Below are positions 36,197 through 44,617 of a DNA stretch of 64,000 bases, piece after piece. This DNA comes from Parvibaculaceae bacterium PLY_AMNH_Bact1 (GTDB taxonomy: Bacteria; Pseudomonadota; Alphaproteobacteria; Parvibaculales; Parvibaculaceae). Within the stretch, counting starts at the first letter, position 1. Every line of letters starts with the position of its first letter. Position numbers and translations under genes: made by a program. The DNA lies in NCBI GenBank assembly GCA_032881465.1, contig CP126168.1:1674001-1738000 (forward strand), given 5' to 3'. The notes under the pieces are model-generated. The model worked only from the letters and a program-made list of their open reading frames with translations, was not told the DNA's origin and made no database searches.

Positions 36197-36498
36197 TGTT
36201 TACCGCTGCAACCATGGCCGTGTCCGTAACCATGGCGCTCATTCTAATCCGGGCTTTCCTGGGACCAACAGTTTATGATCGCGTATTGGCTGTAAACGCC
36301 TTTGGGACCGTGACCGTCTTGATTATCGGGCTCATCGGTTTCCTGACCGAACGGCCAGAATTTCTCGACATTGCCCTCCTCTACGCACTGATCAATTTCG
36401 TCGGAACAATCGCGATCCTCAAGTTCTTCAGGTATCGGGCTCTCGGCCGAACCTCCGACACCAACGGTCAGACAAACAATGGGGGTGCAGCAGAGTGA
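36196..36498 (+). CDS. mrpF: Mrp-type antiporter subunit F
   Basis: 100 residues, three membrane segments. The family core RAFLGPTVYDRVLAVNAFGTVTVLIIGL keeps the conserved membrane Asp of MrpF, thought to be on the ion path. Overlaps mrpE by 1 and mrpG by 4 bases. Confidence 0.92.
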   Translation: MFTAATMAVSVTMALILIRAFLGPTVYDRVLAVNAFGTVTVLIIGLIGFLTERPEFLDIALLYALINFVGTIAILKFFRYRALGRTSDTNGQTNNGGAAE

Positions 36499-36842
36499 TC
36501 GACCTTGCTCTCGACATCGCCAGCTGGATCTCATTTGCCCTTGGCGGTTTCTTCCTCATTGTTGGCGCCATCGGAATGATCCGTCTGCCCGACTTTTGGT
36601 CACGGCTCCACGGCGCCGGTGTCATTGATACTGCTGGAGCAGAACTCATCCTGCTCGGCATGATGTTCCAAGCTGGCCTCACCCAAGTCACCGTCAAACT
36701 CATTTTGATCGGTCTGTTTGTCTTCTTTACAAGCCCGACAGGCACACATGCCGTCGCGAACGCGGCCTATGTTGCTGGGATCCGGCCTCTTAGTGAAGTC
36801 AAAAATGATGACGACAAAGACTCGAAAGGGACCAAGTCATAG
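36495..36842 (+). CDS. mrpG: Mrp-type antiporter subunit G
   Basis: 115 residues from a GTG start overlapping mrpF by 4 bases. GAIGMIRLPDFWSRLHGAGVIDTAGAELILLGMM is the MrpG core. Three membrane segments and a short charged tail (EVKNDDDKDSKGTKS). Its TAG stop lies within the ATAGAA that begins the next gene. Confidence 0.92.
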   Translation: MIDLALDIASWISFALGGFFLIVGAIGMIRLPDFWSRLHGAGVIDTAGAELILLGMMFQAGLTQVTVKLILIGLFVFFTSPTGTHAVANAAYVAGIRPLSEVKNDDDKDSKGTKS

Positions 36843-37399
36843 AAGCCTATATTGACATTATCCTTTTCGGATTTCTGATCATCACCTCGTTCGCGATCAT
36901 GAGGCTGCGGAACCTGTTTGCGGTCGTCATGTTGTCGGGCGTCTTTAGCCTACTGTCCGCCGGCCTGTTCGTCGCAATGGACGCCGTCGATGTTGCCTTT
37001 ACAGAAGCAGCGGTAGGGGCAGGCATCTCGACAGTCCTGATGCTGGGAACATTGGCACTCACGCATCAGGAAGAAAAACCTGCACAACATTCAAGAGCCC
37101 TCCCGCTTCTCGTGGTGTTTGTTACAGGCGCTGCCCTTCTTTATGGCACCGCCGATCTTCCACCTTTCGGGTCTGCAGACACACCCGTCCAGCAACACGT
37201 TGCCCCTGAATATATTGAGCGCACACCGGAAGAGATTGATGTTCCAAACATCGTGACCGCTGTCCTCGCATCCTATCGAGGCTACGACACGCTCGGCGAA
37301 ACAGTTGTCATCTTCACTGCCGGCATAGCTGTCATTGTCCTGCTACATAGCTCAACCCGCCGCCGGCGCCGCGAAGATGGTAAGGAGGCAGACACCTAA
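36839..37399 (+). CDS. DUF4040/MrpB'-type subunit (MbhD-MbhE-like)
   Basis: 186 residues if it starts at the ATA at 36839, which follows AAAGGGA by 8 bases; the first ATG (36899) would lose the first membrane helix (EAYIDIILFGFLIITSF). The first half is a DUF4040 domain (AAVGAGISTVLMLGTLALTH), the second an MrpB N-terminal/MbhE-like domain (PNIVTAVLASYRGYDTLGETVVIF). In classical Mrp these parts are fused to the C-terminus of MrpA; here they form a free-standing protein, as in archaeal Mbh. The unusual start codon is discussed in the findings. Confidence 0.75.
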   Translation: MEAYIDIILFGFLIITSFAIMRLRNLFAVVMLSGVFSLLSAGLFVAMDAVDVAFTEAAVGAGISTVLMLGTLALTHQEEKPAQHSRALPLLVVFVTGAALLYGTADLPPFGSADTPVQQHVAPEYIERTPEEIDVPNIVTAVLASYRGYDTLGETVVIFTAGIAVIVLLHSSTRRRRREDGKEADT

Positions 37400-37842
37400 T
37401 GGACCATCATTTCATTCTACGCGTCGTCTCAAAGATGCTCATCCCACCTATTTTGCTCTACGCACTTTATGTGCAATTTCATGGAGACTTCGGGCCAGGT
37501 GGCGGTTTTCAGGCGGGTGTCATCTTTGCTGTTGCTTTCATCCTGTATGGCCTGGTCTATGGGCTCGATCATTTGCGTCGCGTGGCACCACCATCGATGG
37601 TGCGCGCAGGCATTGCCTTGGGCGTTCTGCTGTATGCCGGGACAGGTGCTTTCAGCCTCTTCAAAGGCAAAAACTATCTCGACTATGCAGCGCTGGCAGA
37701 TGCCGAGCATGCAGTAGGCGGACAGCATTTGGGCATTCTGCTCGTCGAAGCTGGCGTGGGCCTGACCGTCGCCAGCGTTATGATCGCGGTATTCATAGCA
37801 TTCGCGTCGCGTGCGCCGGAGATCAAGGACACTGACTGGTGA
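37399..37842 (+). CDS. mrpB: Mrp-type antiporter subunit B
   Basis: 147 residues. FILRVVSKMLIPPILLYALYVQFHGDFGPGGGFQAGVI is the MnhB signature with its GPGGGFQ loop. Four membrane segments. Overlaps the preceding stop by one base and the mrpC start by four. Confidence 0.92.
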   Translation: MDHHFILRVVSKMLIPPILLYALYVQFHGDFGPGGGFQAGVIFAVAFILYGLVYGLDHLRRVAPPSMVRAGIALGVLLYAGTGAFSLFKGKNYLDYAALADAEHAVGGQHLGILLVEAGVGLTVASVMIAVFIAFASRAPEIKDTDW

Positions 37843-38252
37843 TTTGGGACGAACTAACAGCCGAATTTTTCGTCGGCCATTACAATTATTGGATGACCAT
37901 CGTCTTGATGATGATCGGTCTCTATGTCGTCGTGAGCCGAGGCAACCTCGTTAAAAAGATCGTGGGACTGAACCTCTTTCAGACCTCAGTCTTCATGCTC
38001 TACATCTCCATGGCGAAGATATTTGGCGGCACTGCACCGATTCTCACCGACAATCCGGACGAAGTTTATTCTAACCCGCTTCCTCATGTTCTCATCCTGA
38101 CGGCCATTGTCGTCGGCGTTGCGACTACCGCTCTGGGCCTCGCACTTATCATTCGCATCCGTGAGAGCTTTGACACAATCGAAGAAGACGAAATCTTCGA
38201 CATTGAACAACAGATGGCGAAGAACGCCACATCGACCGGCGGAGAGCGCTAA
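37839..38252 (+). CDS. mrpC: Mrp-type antiporter subunit C (NuoK-like)
   Basis: 137 residues from a GTG start. NuoK/MrpC pattern: GLYVVVSRGNLVKKIVGLNLFQTSVFMLYISM and PHVLILTAIVVGVATTALGLAL. Three helices in the membrane; counterpart of complex I NuoK, which takes part in proton coupling. Confidence 0.92.
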   Translation: MIWDELTAEFFVGHYNYWMTIVLMMIGLYVVVSRGNLVKKIVGLNLFQTSVFMLYISMAKIFGGTAPILTDNPDEVYSNPLPHVLILTAIVVGVATTALGLALIIRIRESFDTIEEDEIFDIEQQMAKNATSTGGER

Positions 38253-38255
38253 GAA

Positions 38256-39809
38256 ATGTTGAGCAGTCTTACGCCTCACCTACCAGCACTGCAGGTAGTC
38301 ATTCCACTTATCGCTGCACCGCTATGCGCTCTTTTCATGAACCGGCACTTGGCCTGGACAATCGCGTTCGTTGCGTCTGTTGCAGCGTTCCTGGTGTCCG
38401 CGTTGCTTTTAGCTTCTGTGCTGGATGGCTCAGTCATCTCGTACCAATTGGGCGGCTGGGCACCGCCTTGGGGGATTGAATATCGCATCGATGCAGCAAA
38501 CGCCTTTGTGCTGTTTATCGTCTCTCTGATTGGTGCTCTTGTTTTACCCTATGCGCGCCAAAGCATTGAGCGCGAGTTCGATACCTCAACCCATACCTAC
38601 TTCTACACCTGCTACCTACTGTGCCTCACCGGGTTGCTGGGTGTGGCGGCCACAGGCGATGCCTTCAACGTCTTCGTATTCCTGGAGATTTCGTCTCTCT
38701 CCACCTATGCGCTTGTAGCCTTTGGCGCGAAGCGCGACCGACGAGCCCTGACCGCTGCTTATAACTATCTGATCATGGGCACGATCGGAGCGACCTTCTT
38801 CGTGATCGGCCTGGGTTTCCTGTATATGGTCACGGGCACGCTCAACATGGTCGACCTCGCCGTCCGCCTGGCGGAGGTCGGAGACACGCGTGTGACGCGC
38901 GTTGCGTTCGTCTTCATTCTGGTGGGTATGGGGCTGAAGCTTGCCATGTTCCCTCTCCACCTCTGGCTGCCGAACGCTTATAATTACGCACCTCCAGCGG
39001 TAACCGCCTTCCTGGCGGCGACGGCCACAAAAGTGGCGCTTTATGTTCTGCTGCGTTTCATGTTCACCATCTTCCAGTTCGATCACCCCATTCAAGGGCT
39101 GACCTTCGAATATGTTGTGATGCCACTCGCCATTGTCGCCATGTTCGCCGCCTCAATTGCCGCTGTGTTCCAGGAAGATGTGAAACGCCTGCTCGCCTAT
39201 TCAAGCATCGCCCAGGTTGGATACATGCTGCTTGGTGTCGCGCTCCTCACGGAAGCAGGTCTCACCGCTGGCATTATTCATCTCTTCAACCATGCGGTGA
39301 CCAAGGGCGCGCTCTTTTTGGCAGTCGGGTGTTTTGTCTACCAGGTTGGATCAAGCCGTCTGGGCGATCTCAAAGGCATCGGCAAAACAATGCCATGGAC
39401 GACTGCAGCCTTGACCGCTGGAGGTCTAAGCCTCATCGGCGTGCCGCTCACCGTCGGCTTTATATCCAAATGGTATCTGATCCAAGCCTCACTCGAGACG
39501 GGCTCCCTGCTCATTGCAGGTCTGATCGTTGCGTCCTCACTGATAGCCGTTGTCTATGTCTGGCGGATCGTTGAAGTCGCTTATCTGGCACCTGCGCCTG
39601 AAGGGCGCGAAGCCAAAGAAGCGCCGCTCTCCATGATCTTGCCCACTTACGCTTTGGTGGCCGCGAGCCTCTATTTCGGGATCAATAGCGAGCTAACAAG
39701 CAGCGCAGCGTCGCAAGCAGCGAACGCCCTCTTTTCCGTGACAGACCTTGCAGCTCCACCAATGCACCTAACCCCAATCGACCTGCCGAGCGAAGGAGCC
39801 AGCCAATGA
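38256..39809 (+). CDS. mrpD: Mrp-type antiporter-like subunit D, first copy
   Basis: 517 residues, about 14 membrane helices of the proton-pumping transporter fold (ND2/ND4/ND5). Key Glu in FVFLEISSLSTYALV (helix 5), Lys in MGLKLAMFPLHLWLPNAY (helix 7), and a further Lys in ATATKVALYVL (helix 8). These form the ion path of Mrp and complex I antiporter-like subunits. The gene order places it as the true MrpD/MbhH. Confidence 0.92.
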   Translation: MLSSLTPHLPALQVVIPLIAAPLCALFMNRHLAWTIAFVASVAAFLVSALLLASVLDGSVISYQLGGWAPPWGIEYRIDAANAFVLFIVSLIGALVLPYARQSIEREFDTSTHTYFYTCYLLCLTGLLGVAATGDAFNVFVFLEISSLSTYALVAFGAKRDRRALTAAYNYLIMGTIGATFFVIGLGFLYMVTGTLNMVDLAVRLAEVGDTRVTRVAFVFILVGMGLKLAMFPLHLWLPNAYNYAPPAVTAFLAATATKVALYVLLRFMFTIFQFDHPIQGLTFEYVVMPLAIVAMFAASIAAVFQEDVKRLLAYSSIAQVGYMLLGVALLTEAGLTAGIIHLFNHAVTKGALFLAVGCFVYQVGSSRLGDLKGIGKTMPWTTAALTAGGLSLIGVPLTVGFISKWYLIQASLETGSLLIAGLIVASSLIAVVYVWRIVEVAYLAPAPEGREAKEAPLSMILPTYALVAASLYFGINSELTSSAASQAANALFSVTDLAAPPMHLTPIDLPSEGASQ

Positions 39810-41314
39810 GCCCCGAACTCGCAATCACTCTGACGATCCTGCTGCCTGCCGCCGCAACCCTCTTGCTGGCTATGCTGGACAAACAGCCGAACCTCCGCGA
39901 AGCCGTGAGCCTGCTTACAGCTGGAGCGCTATTCGTCATTGTTCTGGGATTACTGCAAACCGTCCTTGACGGTGCACAACCAACAGCGCACTGGTTTGAC
40001 GTTCTGCCAGGTCTGTCTCTTGCCTTTGAGATCGAGCCACTGGGCATGCTGTTTGGTGTCGTCGCCGCAGGGCTCTGGATTGTTACCGCGCTCTATTCCA
40101 TTGGCTATATGCGCGGCAACAATGAGACAAAGCAGACGCGGTTCTATATCTGCTTTGCGATCGCCATTTCGGCCGCCATGGGCATCGCCTTCGCAGCCAA
40201 CATGTTCACCCTCTTCATCTTCTATGAAGTGCTGACGCTCTCCACCTATCCTTTGGTGGCACACAAAGAAACAGACGTCGCCCGTAAAGGCGCCCGCACC
40301 TATCTTGGCATCCTGATAACCACATCAATTGGGTTTCAGCTGGTCGCCATTGTGTGGACTTGGGTTGTTGCAGGAACCCTCGACTTCGAGCAGGGCGGCA
40401 TCCTGGCAGACAAGATCGACCCAACACTTCTGCCTTTCCTACTCGCCCTCTATGCCTTCGGCATCGGCAAGGCAGCACTTATGCCCTTCCACAGGTGGTT
40501 GCCAGCCGCCATGGTGGCGCCGACGCCTGTGAGCGCCCTGCTCCACGCAGTTGCGGTTGTGAAGGCCGGTGTCTTCACCATGCTCAAGGTAGGCGTTTAC
40601 ATATTCGGGATCGACCTGTTGGCGACGACGGGCGCCGCAGACTGGCTCATGTGGCTCGCCGCCTTCTCCATCTTGGCGGCCTCAATCGTCGCCATGACGA
40701 AAGACAACCTGAAAGCGCGTCTCGCCTACTCCACAATCAGTCAGCTGTCTTACATCACCCTTGGCATGGCACTCGCCACATCGTTGGGCGTCATGGGCGG
40801 CGCCATGCACATCGCGATGCATGCCATGGGCAAAATCACGCTCTTCATGTGCGCAGGCGCGATTTATGTTGCGACCCATAAGACAGAGATCAGCGATATG
40901 GATGGCCTCGGCCGGGTGATGCCGTTTACCTATGCCGCGTTCTTTATAGGTGCGCTCTCCATCATCGGGCTGCCACCTCTCGGCGGAGCTTGGTCTAAAT
41001 GGTACTTGATGCTGGGCGCCGCAGACGCAGGCCAGATCATCATGATGGGCGTCTTCCTGGTGAGCTCGCTCCTCAACATCGCCTATCTTCTGCCCGTCGT
41101 GGCCCGCGGCTTCTTTTTAGGGAACACCGGACCCGCGGCGCATTCGCTGGGTGCTGCCGCTGTTCCAGGTAAAGGCATTCAAGAAGCACCATTCTGGTGT
41201 GTTGTTCCTCCCTGCCTTACAGCCATTGGCTGCCTGTTGCTCTTCTTCTACGCAGGCGACATTTACACGCTGATTGAGCCTGTCGCCTTCCCGGAAGGGA
41301 CACCCCAGCCATGA
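39806..41314 (+). CDS. Mrp-type antiporter-like subunit D, second copy
   Basis: 502 residues; starts in the ATGA overlap with the previous gene. ND-fold: LFIFYEVLTLSTYPLVAHKE carries the helix-5 Glu and IGKAALMPFHRWLPAAMVAPTPVSALLHAVAVVKAG carries helix-7 and helix-8 Lys residues. A second full antiporter-like subunit, diverged from the first (the HRWLP and PTPVSALLHA motifs are nearer to NuoM/NuoL-type). Joins the same complex or replaces the ND5-like part of MrpA; inference. Confidence 0.9.
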   Translation: MSPELAITLTILLPAAATLLLAMLDKQPNLREAVSLLTAGALFVIVLGLLQTVLDGAQPTAHWFDVLPGLSLAFEIEPLGMLFGVVAAGLWIVTALYSIGYMRGNNETKQTRFYICFAIAISAAMGIAFAANMFTLFIFYEVLTLSTYPLVAHKETDVARKGARTYLGILITTSIGFQLVAIVWTWVVAGTLDFEQGGILADKIDPTLLPFLLALYAFGIGKAALMPFHRWLPAAMVAPTPVSALLHAVAVVKAGVFTMLKVGVYIFGIDLLATTGAADWLMWLAAFSILAASIVAMTKDNLKARLAYSTISQLSYITLGMALATSLGVMGGAMHIAMHAMGKITLFMCAGAIYVATHKTEISDMDGLGRVMPFTYAAFFIGALSIIGLPPLGGAWSKWYLMLGAADAGQIIMMGVFLVSSLLNIAYLLPVVARGFFLGNTGPAAHSLGAAAVPGKGIQEAPFWCVVPPCLTAIGCLLLFFYAGDIYTLIEPVAFPEGTPQP

Positions 41315-41667
41315 GTAATGAGATGAAGACACCTGAAACAGATCCGTCGAAACTCCCCTGGCTCGGGCGCAAACTACTTTGGCTCGACAATATGAAGAAT
41401 GTGGACCGCATCGTTTATGCGCTTTTCGTGGTCTGCGCCGGTCTGGTTGCAGCGGACTTCATGTATCACAAGCACAGCTATCTCGGCATTGAGGACATTC
41501 CAGGCTTCTACGCGGCTTATGGCTTCTTCATGTGCGCAGCGCTCGTAATCTGCGCACGCGCCATGCGCGTAATCCTGAAACGCGATGAGGACTATTATTC
41601 ACCAAAAGATGTGGAGTCTGAGCCCTATCCGGAAGACCAGCTGAGCCGGGAGACGATCAATGATTGA
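41311..41667 (+). CDS. Small two-helix membrane protein of the antiporter operon
   Basis: 118 residues. Two hydrophobic segments (IVYALFVVCAGLVAADFMY, YAAYGFFMCAALVICARAM) between charged ends. No family recognised, but its place, overlapping both neighbours by 4 and 8 bases, points to an accessory subunit or assembly partner of this antiporter complex. Confidence 0.8.
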   Translation: MSNEMKTPETDPSKLPWLGRKLLWLDNMKNVDRIVYALFVVCAGLVAADFMYHKHSYLGIEDIPGFYAAYGFFMCAALVICARAMRVILKRDEDYYSPKDVESEPYPEDQLSRETIND

Positions 41668-43354
41668 CCTTTTCCCGCCCTTCCTCCTGTTCGTTGCAGG
41701 CGCAGCGCTACTGCCCTTCATTCCAAATGGCCATCCCCGCGCCCTCGCAGCAGTGATTGTCCCTGTCATCAGCGCCTATTTTATCTGGACGATCCCCGAA
41801 GGCATGCACGGTCAGTTCACGCTGGTCGGCCAGGAGCTCACGCTCTTAAGAGTAGACAAGCTATCAACGATCTTCGGCCTTATTTTCTCCCTCGCCGCTT
41901 TCCTGGCGCTGATCTATGCCTGGCACGTGCGCGACACCATACAGCAGACAATGTCGCTGCTTTATGCAGGAGCTGCCATCGGCGCCGTCTTTGCAGGTGA
42001 TCTCGTCTCGCTTTTCATCTTTTGGGAAGGCACCGCCATTGCGTCGGTCTTCCTCATATGGGCGAGACGCACCGAAGGCGCTTATTGGACAGGCCTGCGC
42101 TATCTCATCGTCCAGGTGGGGTCCGGCGTCATCCTGCTCGCCGGGGTTGTGCTCCAATACCACGACACAGGATCCATTGCCTTCGAGGCGATGACACTTG
42201 GCAGCCCAGCCACCTGGTTCATCTTCATCGCGTTTGGGGTCAAGTGCGCGTTTCCGCTGCTGCACAACTGGCTCCAGGATGCTTATCCGGCCGCCACTGT
42301 CACGGGGACCGTGGTCCTTTCTGCCTTCACGACCAAGCTTGCCGTCTACGCCCTGGCGCGTGGCTTTGCCGGCACAGAAATCCTGATCTATATCGGCGCC
42401 ACCATGACGCTCTTCCCGATCTTCTATGCGGTGATCGAGAATGATCTGCGTCGGGTGCTGGCCTACAGCCTCAACAATCAGCTGGGCTTTATGGTCGTCG
42501 GCGTCGGTGTGGGAACGGAGCTGGCCCTGAACGGCACCGCGGCCCATGCATTTGCACACATCCTCTATAAGGCACTTCTCTTCATGAGCATCGGCGCAGT
42601 GCTTTTTCGGACAGGCACAGCCAAGGGCTCAGAGCTGGGCGGTCTCTATAAGACCATGCCGCTGACAATGATTTTCTGCGTTGTGGGCGCCGCATCCATC
42701 TCCGCCTTCCCACTCTTCTCCGGCTTTGTGACCAAGTCACTGATCCTGTCGGCATCCGTGCACGAAGGTCATTACATCGTCTGGGGCATATTGCTCTTTG
42801 CTTCAGCCGGGGTGTTCCACCACTCAGGCATCAAGATCCCTTATTTCGCCTTCTTTGCCCATGACAGCGGTTTGCGTCCAAAGGAAGCGCCCTGGAACAT
42901 GTTGCTGGCCATGGGAATTACCGCTTTCCTCTGCATCGCGATCGGTGTCTACCCAGATCCGCTCTATGCTCTTTTGCCTTACGAAGTTGTCTATGTGCCC
43001 TATACCACCACCCACGTGGTAACCCAGTTGCAGCTGCTCTTTTTCTCGGCGCTGGCATTTACAGTGCTCATGAGAACCGGCATCTATCCACCAGAGTTAA
43101 AATCGGTAAACCTTGATTTCGATTGGACCTACCGAAAGCTGGGACCCGTACTCATCAAGGGGATACGCTCGCTCATCAGTGCAGTTTGGGGAACCTTGAT
43201 CGGTGCTGGCCTGCGCAGCGTGAATTTTGGTATTGCCGCTCTGGAGCGCGCCCATGGTGCTGAAGGCGTTCTTGCCCGCGCGTGGCCAACCGGATCAATG
43301 GTGCTTTGGATCGCTGTGCTGCTTGGCGCAACGCTTCTGCTAAACTATATGTGA
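41660..43354 (+). CDS. Mrp-type antiporter-like subunit, third copy
   Basis: 564 residues, ND-fold. Glu in LFIFWEGTAIASVFLIW, Lys in FGVKCAFPLLHNWLQDAYPAATVTG and in STFTTK-like TFTTKLAVYAL (reads AFTTKLAVYAL), and RRVLAYSLNNQLGFMVVGVG. Hydrophobic over nearly its full length, with a longer C-terminal tail (SVNFGIAALERAHGAEGVLARAWPTG) than MrpD. It may take the place of the N-terminal part of MrpA. Last gene of the operon by overlap; coxG begins 41 bases later. Confidence 0.88.
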   Translation: MIDLFPPFLLFVAGAALLPFIPNGHPRALAAVIVPVISAYFIWTIPEGMHGQFTLVGQELTLLRVDKLSTIFGLIFSLAAFLALIYAWHVRDTIQQTMSLLYAGAAIGAVFAGDLVSLFIFWEGTAIASVFLIWARRTEGAYWTGLRYLIVQVGSGVILLAGVVLQYHDTGSIAFEAMTLGSPATWFIFIAFGVKCAFPLLHNWLQDAYPAATVTGTVVLSAFTTKLAVYALARGFAGTEILIYIGATMTLFPIFYAVIENDLRRVLAYSLNNQLGFMVVGVGVGTELALNGTAAHAFAHILYKALLFMSIGAVLFRTGTAKGSELGGLYKTMPLTMIFCVVGAASISAFPLFSGFVTKSLILSASVHEGHYIVWGILLFASAGVFHHSGIKIPYFAFFAHDSGLRPKEAPWNMLLAMGITAFLCIAIGVYPDPLYALLPYEVVYVPYTTTHVVTQLQLLFFSALAFTVLMRTGIYPPELKSVNLDFDWTYRKLGPVLIKGIRSLISAVWGTLIGAGLRSVNFGIAALERAHGAEGVLARAWPTGSMVLWIAVLLGATLLLNYM

Positions 43355-43395
43355 CAGATCACACATTCCGTTCTTGAGCAAAAAGGTCACCTGAC

Positions 43396-43980
43396 ATGGA
43401 AATGACTGGCGAATTCCGTATTCCAGCCCCTCAAGCCGACGTTTGGGCCGCGCTGAATGACCCCGAGGTGCTTCAACAGTCCATTCCTGGCGCTGAGAGC
43501 GTTGAAAAAACCAGCGACACGGAGTTCGCAGCTGTTGCAAAAGCGAAGGTCGGGCCTGTCAGCGCCAAATTCAAAGGCAGTGTGACACTCTCAGACATAG
43601 ACGCTCCCAACGGGTACAAAATCAGCGGCGAAGGGTCAGGCGGCGCAGCAGGCTTTGCCAAAGGCTCGGCTATCGTGAAACTTACACCAGACGGCGACGG
43701 CACTCTTCTGAGCTATGAGGTCCAGGCGACGGTTGGCGGCAAGCTCGCGCAAGTTGGGCAGCGATTTATTGACTCGACAGCCAAGAAAATGGCGGATGAG
43801 TTCTTCACATCTTTTGCGGCGATTACAGGCGGCACCACGGAAGAAGAAGTTGATGCTATTGCACCAACCCATGTGCCCCTCGTGCCTGATGAAGAAGCAG
43901 GTCTCGGATTGGCCCCCTGGATGTGGGGCACACTTGTGATCGCTGGCGCATTGATTGCGATCTACGTCGTTACTATGTAA
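43396..43980 (+). CDS. coxG: CoxG-family protein (SRPBCC fold, membrane tail)
   Basis: 194 residues. FRIPAPQADVWAALNDPEVLQQSIPGAESVEK marks the CoxG/SRPBCC family; C-terminal APWMWGTLVIAGALIAIYVV is a single membrane helix. CoxG is thought to anchor or recruit the molybdenum hydroxylase to the membrane. Lies 41 bases after the antiporter operon and 143 bases before coxS, so it could be transcribed with the antiporter genes. Confidence 0.9.
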   Translation: MEMTGEFRIPAPQADVWAALNDPEVLQQSIPGAESVEKTSDTEFAAVAKAKVGPVSAKFKGSVTLSDIDAPNGYKISGEGSGGAAGFAKGSAIVKLTPDGDGTLLSYEVQATVGGKLAQVGQRFIDSTAKKMADEFFTSFAAITGGTTEEEVDAIAPTHVPLVPDEEAGLGLAPWMWGTLVIAGALIAIYVVTM

Positions 43981-44057
43981 CGCCCAGCCAGTGCTTAGCG
44001 TCGCGCGGCTTGACGGCGACCGACCAAGCGCAGACACTTATTCCAAAGAAACCCAAA

Positions 44058-44077
44058 AGGACGTCTGCGAACGTCCT
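44058..44077 (+). promoter_or_regulatory. Short palindrome upstream of coxS
   Basis: AGGACG (44058-44063) and CGTCCT (44072-44077) form an inverted repeat with an 8-base spacer, about 50 bases before coxS. A TTGACG about 50 bases further up could be a -35. It may be an operator; weak evidence. Confidence 0.3.
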
Positions 44078-44123
44078 GACGGCTCAAGAAAATGCCGTCG
44101 CCTAACTTCGGGAGGAACCGCCC

Positions 44124-44591
44124 ATGGCTCTCGTCTCTATGACAGTCAACGGCAAACCAGTATCGGGTGAAGTCGAAGGCCGCACTCTATTGGTCCAATT
44201 CATACGTGAAAACCTCAGCCTCACCGGCACACATGTCGGTTGCGACACAAGCCAATGCGGTGCCTGTGTCATCCACATGGATGGCAAAGCGGTGAAGGCT
44301 TGTACGATGCTCGCACTGCAAGCGGAAGGCAGCACCATCACAACCATTGAAGGGTTGGCAAAGGGTGATGATCTCCACCCCGTCCAAAAGGCATTCAAAG
44401 AAAACCATGGGCTCCAGTGTGGTTTCTGCACACCGGGCATGATCATGACGGCTGTTGATATGATCGACCGGATTCCAAACCTGGATGAGAAAACAGTCCG
44501 CGCGGAACTTGAAGGTAATATCTGCCGCTGTACCGGCTACCAAAACATTGTGAAATCTATTCTGGACGCTGCTGAAACCGCACACGCCTGA
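44124..44591 (+). CDS. coxS: Molybdenum hydroxylase small subunit, [2Fe-2S] protein
   Basis: 155 residues; GGGAGG before the ATG. Plant-type cluster [21 protein letters not shown] and the second cluster [10 protein letters not shown]...CRCTGYQNI, the usual two [2Fe-2S] sites of the xanthine-oxidase family. Passes electrons from the molybdenum centre to FAD. First gene of the coxSLMDE run. Confidence 0.95.
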   Translation: MALVSMTVNGKPVSGEVEGRTLLVQFIRENLSLTGTHVGCDTSQCGACVIHMDGKAVKACTMLALQAEGSTITTIEGLAKGDDLHPVQKAFKENHGLQCGFCTPGMIMTAVDMIDRIPNLDEKTVRAELEGNICRCTGYQNIVKSILDAAETAHA

Positions 44592-44617
44592 CAATCAAGA
44601 TCTCCGGGGAGGAGTTC

